From Uranotaenia lowii (taxonomy: Eukaryota; Arthropoda; Insecta; Diptera; Culicidae): DNA of 64,000 nt. Positions 55,680 through 64,000 of the stretch are shown here, piece by piece (position 1 is the stretch's first letter; each line of letters opens with the position of its first letter). Under the pieces are notes generated by a model. The model was not told the origin of the DNA, did no database searches, and worked only from the letters and a program-made list of their open reading frames with translations. The translations under genes and the position numbers were made by a program. The DNA lies in NCBI RefSeq assembly GCF_029784155.1, contig NC_073692.1, positions 237,416,503 to 237,480,502 on the forward strand, written 5' to 3'.

Positions 55680-56045
55680 AAGTTCGGCCTGGCCAGATTG
55701 CCGGAATTCCATTGAAAATGCCAGAATTCCATTGAAAATGCAAAGATTTTGCAAGGTCCACTTTATTTGCAAAGTCAAACAAAAAACTCAAATTAAGTTA
55801 CCTACTATATTTTTATAGCAAGTTCTATTCATGAATATTTTTCATGAATGATTTTTCGAAGTCCCAAAATACGTTTTAAAAGCTACTGATGCGTTTTTCA
55901 AGATTTTGACCAAATTTACCCGGATATTGAGTAGAAAATAATGGAAATAAATGACCGGATTTTGCCAGGTTTTCAAATAAAATTGCCCGAATAACACAGA
56001 AAATTTTAAAGCTTAAACTCAGAAAGTGTGAATGTGAAAAAACTA
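55680..56045. mobile_element. TTAA-type CCCGG-rich family, decayed copy 5
   Basis: GGCCAGATTGCCGG at the left and TTACCCGGATATTG, TTTTGCCAGG, TTGCCCG at the right match the family, but the ends are lost. Confidence 0.55.
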
Positions 56046-57096
56046 AAAAGTCAATCAAGTCAGAAAATCATTTTTTCTGTCATCGGGAGCGTTAGTTTTG
56101 GAATTGCTCTATATTCAGAACAAAAAAATTTCAATTCTCAGTTTTCGACGACACTTTTTAATCAATTTTATTTATCTAGCACTATTTTATAAAGAAAAAT
56201 GTATTGAAAAATCTATTGATAGGTATATCTTTCTGGTCTATACGCAATCTATGTAGTGAGTATAACAAGAACAATCGTCAAAAGTTTCTGCTACAATTTG
56301 TTTTAAATTATTAAACGGATAAATCAAGCATAAGTTTACTTTTTTTTGGATGAAACAATTGGTGTTGAGGACCAGAAATATGAAAAGAAGGTGGGATATA
56401 GTACAACTTATGTGTTTCTACAAAATCAAGATCATTTCTTAGAATGTACTTTGTACAAGTAAAAAATATAGCTTCTACGAATCATTTAACTGTTCTCTCT
56501 TTTTTTCTCTCTCTATCTCTATATTTCTTTTTCTTTCCCTCGGGTAAACAAATAATTTCACCAATTATATTGCTAGCCGACCAGCTGGCTTCGAGCTTCA
56601 TCCGAAAGTACTTAAATCATTATTCCGATTACCAGCCCATGAAATGTTACTTCTTGACCTAAATAATCCAGCACACTTTTACTAATCCCGGATAGTTGAT
56701 AATGGATCTCAATTTCGGTTAACAGCAAGCTAGTTCTGCCATCTACGACTTGAAATTGGAAAATAAGCCCAGGACGTTTGTTTCATACTTCATCATCATC
56801 ATTAATTTCACGTCATTGTAATGAAGAACTTGAACAGTTTGATAAAGTAGAGGAAAATCTCTTAAAAACCCTTCAATACATTTTAGAATGCTAGAATACA
56901 CTCAATAATGAGTAACTTGTCTCAAAAATCATTGATAATCCATTTGACTCAATTTACCACTAAAAATCTACACTTTCTTGATAACTGGTACACTTACCAG
57001 CCATTATTATCAACAATTTTTGGCCTATTAATTATACTAACACCGACATTTTCTTACATAAACACCGCAAGAATGGGTATTTTTTATTTTACTCAG
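56046..57096. other. Unassigned spacer
   Basis: No gene supported. Confidence 0.4.
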
Positions 57097-58040
57097 GTAT
57101 TTATTTATTTATTTATTTATTTATCAGATTCTAGGCTTCAGCCTTTGATCCTAACTAGTTACAACACATCTATGATAAAAACATCTTAAGACTATTTTTT
57201 ATTTGTTCTCTGGACATAGTCAGTTTGATTACATCAACATGTGCGTTGTAAAGCGCCATCATTCTATAGATTGGTTCATTACGAGCGTAATTCTGTATTC
57301 GATTTGGAAGTTGAAACGGTCTCACGTTGCGCAAACTGCTACGTCCTTCATTTGGAGAAATTTATGATACTAAATATGGCGAAAAGTACTTTCCACTGAT
57401 CAAGTCCTTTAAAAACAGCGCATCTGTTGACTTCCTCCGAGTTTCGAGTGATTCCAGTCCAACTAACATACACAATGATCTGTATTCCGGAATTTCTTCT
57501 TGCCATCCAAGATTCCTTAAGGCGTATTTCAGAAATCTTTTTTGAACCCTTTCAATCCTGTTTTTATGAACGTTATAATACGGCTGCCACACTATACTGG
57601 CGTATTCAATAGTGGTTCGGATAAGCCCAACATAAATAGAAACAATAGTGTAAGGATTGTCCAGCTCGTTACAAATCCTGCTTACCATTCCGTACATAGA
57701 GTTTGCTTTGGCTACGACTTGTTCAACATGTTTTGAGAAACTGAGTTCTTCATCCAACTCGACTCCCAGATCTTTCACGGAGGATTTTCCAGCTATGGCA
57801 CAGCTGTTCTCGAAACGATATTCGTGCAAAATGTTACTCACTTTCCGGGAAAAGGTTATCACATTACACTTTGAGGCATTGATTTTCAATCCGAAACTGC
57901 TGCAACACTTTGAAAATCTATGAAGCGCATTTTGTAGGGTCAAACAATCCTTTGGGTGTCGCACAGGGAGGAACAGTTTTAGATCATCTGCGTATATCAA
58001 CACAAACACGTCATGCAGCACTCCGGGAAACTCGAATAGA
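57097..58040 (-). pseudogene. Jockey-like LINE, 3' fragment with (TAAA)n tail
   Basis: The minus-strand frame 58021-57362 starts at the RT active site (LIYADDLKLF), then KINASKCNVITFSRK, VKDLGVELDEEL, RTTIEYASIVWQPYY and ALRNLGWQE, the C-terminal blocks of Jockey-type LINEs. The stop is at 57362 and the 3' tail is a run of six TAAA units at 57098-57125. It is 5'-truncated near 58040 and so dead on arrival. It is related to the LINE at 14.5 kb (shared VITFSRK, YADDLKLF, ALR-LGWQ). Confidence 0.9.
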
Positions 58041-58974
58041 TTTGATTTGTCTTTTGATGAAATAAGTGTAATTTGTAAATCTATCAGATGATATAGTGTT
58101 TTAGGTGATATTAAATTCCAGATGATGAAACTTATTTTGGACTATTCTGAGTTACTTTTTTCTAGAAACTGTTTTTTTTTTTCATGTATAAGCCAAATAA
58201 TCAAGATTTGTTCTCTTAAATATAGTTAAAGTCCCGGAAGTTTTTTTAACCATAATCACCACTTATTATAAGAAAGTGGCATCACTGGATCGTGTCCAGG
58301 CACTAAAGAAGTTCATTTCCTATCCGGTTGGAAATTTTTAAAGTTGATATAAACGTTGAAAAATACATTTCAAAAAAGTGTACCAAAAACTGAAAATCAA
58401 TTATTGTGTGGGCAAGATGAAAACCTACTGGTGCCGTTAGAAGCACTACTCATCGGGGCAAGATCAGCATTTTTTTTGCCGTAGAATCTAGAAGCGAATT
58501 CAACTCGATGAAGTTAACTCAAGTACCTATAGAGCAACAGCTTGATAAATATCAGTGAACGTGAAATTTGAGGAACAATGTGTACATCCTGTGGCAGTGT
58601 TTACATTATAGATCTAGATCCAGGGCTAAAAAACGGAAAAAAATGAAAAAAAAATCGCCTAAAAGTTAATTTGTTCTGATTGAATCACTGATCAGTGAGT
58701 GAGTAAATAACAAATTTTGTTTCTAAAAAATAATCACTATAAAGCAATTTCATAAGTCTTAACAGGTTTGCAAATTTCATCAAACTGAGCATGGCTGACT
58801 CATAGAACAATAGTTTTGTTGATTTCGTTTGGTTCCGGTATGAATTTTTATATTAAACGATTACAACTTTATTTTACTATTTATGATTCAAGCAAAATTC
58901 ATGTTTTGGTGGATCTTAAATTTTCTGAAATGCATACCAACGTATTTGATTTATTTCGTTCAAAAACTGACGTG
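58041..58974. other. Unassigned spacer
   Basis: No gene supported. Confidence 0.4.
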
Positions 58975-58982
58975 CTGAAGAC

Positions 58983-59821
58983 TAGAGTGTCCATTTCCCG
59001 GCCACTTTCTCATTCCCGGGAATCGGGAAATCTGGTGGCCTGTCTCCCGGGAATTCCCGGGATCCCGGGAAATATTCAAAATATGAAAAATATATGCATT
59101 TCGATTCAAATATACATAGCTTATCGAACCTTTCGTGCATACAAACCTATAATTTGTTCAAAATATACACTTCATAATATTTTTTAACTTATTTTTAATC
59201 AAATAAATCGAACTGTTTTCAACAATGATAAATTAAAAACAGTTTAACGAACTCAAATAAAGAATTCGTCCATGCAATTAGGGGGTTGATAATTTTTTTT
59301 TATTTGTTTGATCATTCTAACCATTTTTCGTTTCGCTAAACCCTTTACATATTTGCTCTTCATATGAAAAGAACGATGTTTATTCATTTTGAGGTTTTGA
59401 AGTTCATCTGGCTTTCAAAGTCCAAGGGAAACAAGTGCATAAATGTTACTTTCGAGAAAACACAATCTGTCTACCTGATGTGCGATTTTTCATATATTTT
59501 TCGAACTGTTGTTTTTTTTCGTTTAATAAATACGACGTGAAAATACATATAATCTTTTTAAACTAATCTATTTGAATAAAAAAATTGCACCAAACGGCTG
59601 CAAAATTATATACTGCCACAGGAATCGGAATATTTTCAATGAGTATTGTATGACTACATTTTCAAAAAAAAACAATAAGAATGATTCCGGAGGCTTTCAG
59701 GCTTTTCCAGAGAAATAATTTCATACATGTCGGGATTTCCCGGGAATGAAACTACGATTCCCGGGAATCGGGAATTCCCGAATTTTGAAAATTCCCGGGA
59801 AATCCCGGGACATACACTCTA
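58983..59821. mobile_element. hAT-type MITE with CCCGGGAAT-rich ends and 8-bp duplication
   Basis: CTGAAGAC lies at 58975-58982 and 59822-59829. Tips are TAGAGTGTCC and its mirror with a small indel (GGACATACACTCTA). Both ends carry several TCCCGGGAATCGGGAA words in mirror order. No protein. Confidence 0.85.
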
Positions 59822-59953
59822 CTGAAGACTGAATCAAGGACTGTATTCGAAAAAATGCAACTTTTTCATTTGAGAATAAATCTTGAGTGGGTGGATGAAA
59901 ATTGATGAAATTTTCTATGATATTACCTAGTAATGCAATGTCTATATGTGTAA

Positions 59954-60673
59954 TTTCGCATGCTGTGATGCAAAATTAGGAATATTTCTACCACATTCGG
60001 CTGAAATAGAAACAGTGCTGTAAAAAAATACAACGCCCAAAGATCTTGAAAACATTTTTGCAAGGTAAAATTTTCAAAACGTCAAAATTTCTACCACTTT
60101 TTCCCAAAATCAGTGAACTTGTTCTTCTTACCAATCAAACGACGTATAAGTTGCCCACAAATCCTTTGACAAAATTGTTTTTGTACCGCAGTCCACCACT
60201 GTTTGTGTCGATTTTCTGATTGCATTATTAATTTTTAAGGAATAAATTGAAAATTTAAGAAAACTTAGCTGCGTGCTTCCATTTTTCCAATGAAGATTCT
60301 TCCGGGAAATCGACCGTATTGAAGTTAACAGGTTCCTGGCCTTGGACCTCAGCCTATAAGACTGCTCTTTCTTACAAAACCACAATACATTTAATTTCAT
60401 ATCAAAAATTAAAATAACAATTCCTAATTTTGACACGAGATGAAAATTTTTCTACATCCTTTCAATCCAACGCCTGCTTCACTTCTTTTCTCTATCTATA
60501 AGAGCAAGTTCACTGGTGTTGGAAAAAAGTGGTAGAAATTTTGACATTTTGAAAACTTTACCATGCAAAAATGTTTTCAAGATCTTGTGGCGTTGTATTT
60601 TTTTACAACACTGTTTCTAATTCAGCCGTATGTTATAGAAATATTGCTATTTTTGCATCACAGCATGCGAAAA
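59954..60673. repeat. Foldback repeat with 170-bp arms and a third partial copy
   Basis: 59954-60124 is mirrored at 60495-60673 (outer tip TTTCGCATGCTGTGATGC). The phrase AATTTCTACCACTTTTT with CAGTGAACTTG at its inner end occurs in each arm and again, in direct orientation to the second arm's complement, at 60690-60795. Non-coding. Confidence 0.7.
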
Positions 60674-60799
60674 TACAACACGTGTTGTAAACCTTGGAGG
60701 TTACAGTTCTTGAAAATGTTTTTGCATGGCAAAATTTTCAAAATGTGCAAAGTGACAAAATTTCTACCACTTTTTTCCAACACCAGTGAACTTGCTTTA

Positions 60800-62370
60800 A
60801 GTATCGTTAACCATTTCAAAACAAAAAATTCTGACTCCATTGAAAAGTGTTTAAAAATGGCAGACTTTGCTAGCTAAAGCTTTCAATATTTTCATGAAAT
60901 GTTTTAGCCAAGTACCTATGAGTCCACAAACTCTCAATGGCTCATGGGAGTACAAGTTAGGTTCATGGTTTGTTCACAGGAAATGTACTGCAAGTACAGA
61001 GAAATATTCAAAATCCAAAGTTATATTTTTTGAACTTTCGGAACAGCTGTAGTGAATTGGAAAAAAAATATTCCACCATAAATTTCCATACGAAAATCCA
61101 GAACTGAATGAATCGCTTTAAAAAAAAACTTTTTTTTTTCTAGCAGCAAAAACAACAAGAAAAAGTTATGGAAAGTGTAGAAATTTATAAATTTGAAATT
61201 TTCGTACGAAGCTTGCAGCGGTTTACTGTGTAGCCTACAATGTATGGAGGAAAAAATCATTGGATAAAACCAATGATTCAATTTGTTTAGTTAATTTAAG
61301 AAATTTTTGAATGCCAATGCCTTGAATAATGATAAATTGTAAGCTCTTTACGTTTAATTGGAATTTTAAAATTCTGAAATATTTCGCTGGGCTTGGATTA
61401 CAGAATTTTTACCTGATGGGTTGCACTGATATTGAAAAAAATACTTTTGGATGATTTGCATATTGAACATTCAAAATAGAAAACTCTTTAAAATGACTTA
61501 AAACAATAGAAAGTTGTTTTTTTTAAACCAAAAGACACAACGGACTAATGCAATGCAATGTTTATTGCGAACGCTTCTATGTCATTACTTTTCGAAACAC
61601 TAGCTTCAGGTGTTCATATTCACTTGTACAAGTTAATTGCTGGAGCATTACCAAGCTAAACTAAAGTTGTGAAGAGAGCCCATCAAGTTTTTACCTTACG
61701 TTTAGCTCCACAAAAAAATCAACTTCAGTTATGACGTTATCAGAGCAAAAACATTAATTTCAAAGTTTTTTTTTTTCATTTAAACCGAAACGGGAACCAT
61801 CCATGTTATGCGACGGTTAACAAGAGAAGTAACGACAAATGTAGATATTCTTGTAAGCTTTAACCCTGTTGACAGAAATACAAATTGTGATAATGAAAAC
61901 CTGATAACCGAAATCCAACAGCCAAATCTTTACGGCAGTCAATGCCAGAGGATTAACTGTGCTGCCCAAATTAGACCAGTGCGCTACGGATACGAGTGCT
62001 AAAATTCCTCCAAAACAAGGCATCTACTTATGTATTCAACACAGGTGTGAAATGTGCAGAAAAGTGAGGACCAGTTCATACCACCCAGAAAATTTATCGT
62101 CGCCAGATTTGAACTACTGATTAAAATTTTATGAATTAGATAATAGCAAACTTCAAAACTTATGTATATACAACACTAAATGTATGTATTCTGTCACTAA
62201 ATCATTTAACAAGTCACAAAATGTCACAAAATGACACAAATTTGCCCAACAACCGGTAGAATATCGTTAGCTGATTAGCATAATCATTGAACCAAAAGGT
62301 CGAAGAAAGGTTGCACAATCGATATGCACTTACAGTTGCGAACGGTATCACCACTTCAGGCTTAGTATAG
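60800..62370. other. Unassigned spacer
   Basis: No gene or clear element. Frames are short and unrecognised. Confidence 0.4.
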
Positions 62371-62620
62371 CACAGACAAGTGTCACTTGGCGGCGTATTC
62401 CAAAATCAAAATAAAACGGCACGCGCTCCCGAAGCTCAAGTTCCGCACTCGCTCAAGTACTTTCACGGACTGAACGCAATCTCTGGGATTCTAGAACGCC
62501 ACCCGCCCTCTTTTCGCTTTTGATCCGTCCAGTCTACCCCACATCATCGAGTCGGGTCGTCCACCAGCACTTATCAGCCCCAATGACGGCCTTCAATTCC
62601 GGAACCCATCCATCCACAAT
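62371..62620 (+). promoter_or_regulatory. GC-richer island, possible promoter and first coding exon
   Basis: The stretch is much richer in G+C than its neighbours and free of the repeat words seen elsewhere. It ends with ATG at 62583, 12 codons (MTAFNSGTHPST) and a perfect donor AT|gtaagt at 62621. The rest of the gene would lie beyond the window. A start cannot be shown from sequence alone and the ATG context is weak (C at -3). Confidence 0.3.
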
Positions 62621-63430
62621 GTAAGTCGTATGCAGGAATACCAACTCCACAACACACTATACAGTAAACGGTTTTGTTTTTGAAGTCCAACGAAAGTACC
62701 CATATCAATATTACACTATGTGTGTTAACTCACTCTGACACAGAGAGAGAGAAAGAGTGCGCGCGCGTTTGATTGATGCGAACTAGCTTGGGAATACAAA
62801 CCGCAATAAAAAATCTCTTCTCTTGAATATGAATCTCTGTTATTAAATTTTTTCGAAAAAAGGCAAACTCAGATGACTGCAAAACAATAATTGTCTCTGT
62901 TCGGATAATACATACTAAAGCTGAAGTGACACAACTCGCTGTATGTAGGCCCTATGGTTGATCTTTTTGAATATCGCGTGTTTGATCAATGTGGGAAAGC
63001 GTGATTCAGGAAAATACAGCTTCATTCATTGATTCTTGCAACTGGTGTTGCTTAAAAGTTTCGCGCGTAGATTTATTATCGAACGAAATGAAGTCCGATG
63101 ATTCACTGTGGGCTTCCCAGAGACCATCCAAAACCCGAGGCCATCCTGTCACGTAGAATTATATATTCGTCTTCTTTCGGGGAGTGATAAAGAACCAAAG
63201 AATGGGTGAAGTTTCATTAAAACGATAAGTTTTAAGAAAACTATTCATAACTCTGCCTACAAATTATGTACTCTTTCAGTCTGCAGTTGATTCAGATGGT
63301 GTATTTGAAGAAATTTGTTAAATTTGAGTACATACATACTATGAAATCACTAATCAATATGATCACTATGATAATCACTAATCATATTTCATCAGTCAGA
63401 ACTTATGTCTAGTCCCGGAGAATTACTTAC
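62621..63430. other. Unassigned spacer
   Basis: Contains (GA)n near 62744-62756 followed by GCGCGCGCG. No gene supported. Confidence 0.4.
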
Positions 63431-63435
63431 TTTAC

Positions 63436-63999
63436 TTAATGATCCCGCGCCGATTCTCCGGTGGTCGTGGTAAAAGACCTCCACTGTTGACGATCCGGAA
63501 CCAGCGTCTTCACTGAATCCCAGTTAAGATTCTCGTCAACTCGGATTCGGATTTCGGTGGCTAGGCTTCGCCGCCACGAACTTCTGGGTCCGCCTCTCCT
63601 TTGATGTCCCTCTGGATTCCATTCAAGTGCCTCTTTGCAAATCTTGTTCTCATCTCTTCGCAGCGTGTGCCCAATCCATCTCCACTTGCGTTCCCGAATC
63701 TCGATTTCTAGCGCCTTATGATGACACTGGCGATGTAGTTCCTTATTTATGATCCAATTACCAGGCCACCAAGCGCGGACTTTCTCAACTTGTTGCCCAG
63801 CTGCCATGAAACTGGAGGGATTTCCCGTGTTGATCTCCAACGACTTGGTCTTTCCGACATTGATTTCGAGATCGGCTGTCTTGGAGCTTTCGGTGAGGTC
63901 TTCGAGGTTGCTCTGCATGTCTTGTTGTCTTGAGCGAGCAAAACCATATCGTCAGCCAAGTCAAGGTCGTTCAGCTGCTCCATTGTCGAATCGATCCAG
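63436..63999 (-). pseudogene. RTE-like LINE reverse transcriptase, C-terminal fragment at window edge
   Basis: On the minus strand the edge shows the RT active-site block (LNDLDLADDMVLLAQ), a frameshift near 63910, then LEINVGKTKSLEI, KWRWIGHTLRRDENKICKEA, RRGGPRSSWRR and a stop at 63436. These are the C-terminal blocks of RTE-type LINEs. The 5' part lies outside the window. The two frames mean it is not functional. Confidence 0.88.
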
Positions 64000-64000
64000 T

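Noticed and set aside
62529..62560. Inr plus DPE core promoter
   Set aside because: A GGTCG word is present but three bases off the required spacing from the best CCAGTC initiator.

Overview
This is eukaryotic, AT-rich, intron-bearing DNA from an insect, most likely a fly of the mosquito type. That placement is inferred from a spliced Cyt-b5-r-type desaturase gene and from the mix of mobile elements (Ty3/gypsy, Jockey- and RTE-like LINEs, hAT, pogo-like DDE_1, DD37D mariner-like, many short inverted-repeat elements). No species-level marker was recognised. About nine tenths of the window is transposon-derived or unassigned.

Layout. 1-5.6 kb: the 3' half of a Ty3/gypsy element with its LTR, a 0.8 kb 13-bp tandem array, and two short inverted-repeat elements. 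6-8 kb: a decayed, spliced hAT transposase. 8.1-10.9 kb: a complete, young, protein-free LTR element with a primer-binding site, polypurine tract, 5-bp target duplication and a cluster of CGGnGGATACCG motifs. 11-13.2 kb: a second gypsy pol fragment on the minus strand. 14.5-16.85 kb: a 5'-truncated Jockey-like LINE with a 19-bp target duplication. 17.7-18.8 kb: a PIG-M (GPI mannosyltransferase I) exon fragment and a small unrecognised spliced gene. 19.7-27 kb: hAT-type short elements and unassigned repeats.

27.3-44.1 kb (minus strand) holds the only clearly intact host gene: a five-exon cytochrome b5-related fatty acid desaturase of 447 aa, with a 15.3 kb first intron. That intron contains an apparently intact pogo-like transposon (686-aa transposase in two exons with a C-terminal PHD-like finger) sitting inside an older short inverted-repeat element, plus a minisatellite, a tRNA-Arg-type SINE and several non-autonomous elements.

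44.7-64 kb is a stack of nested insertions: a three-layer nest at 44.7-47.1 kb; a SINE-like unit carrying a tRNA-like fold at 47.2 kb; a DD37D transposase gene split by a 1.18 kb near-perfect palindrome at a TA site; RTE and Jockey-like LINE fragments; and a SINE whose tail was hit by a 1.0 kb TA element that carries a possible 98-codon spliced reading frame. Near 62.5 kb a GC-richer stretch with a short ATG exon and donor may be the start of another gene. The right edge cuts an RTE reverse-transcriptase fragment.

Flanking duplications were read directly at many insertions, which allows a relative order of events. Boundaries and family names without proteins are inferences.
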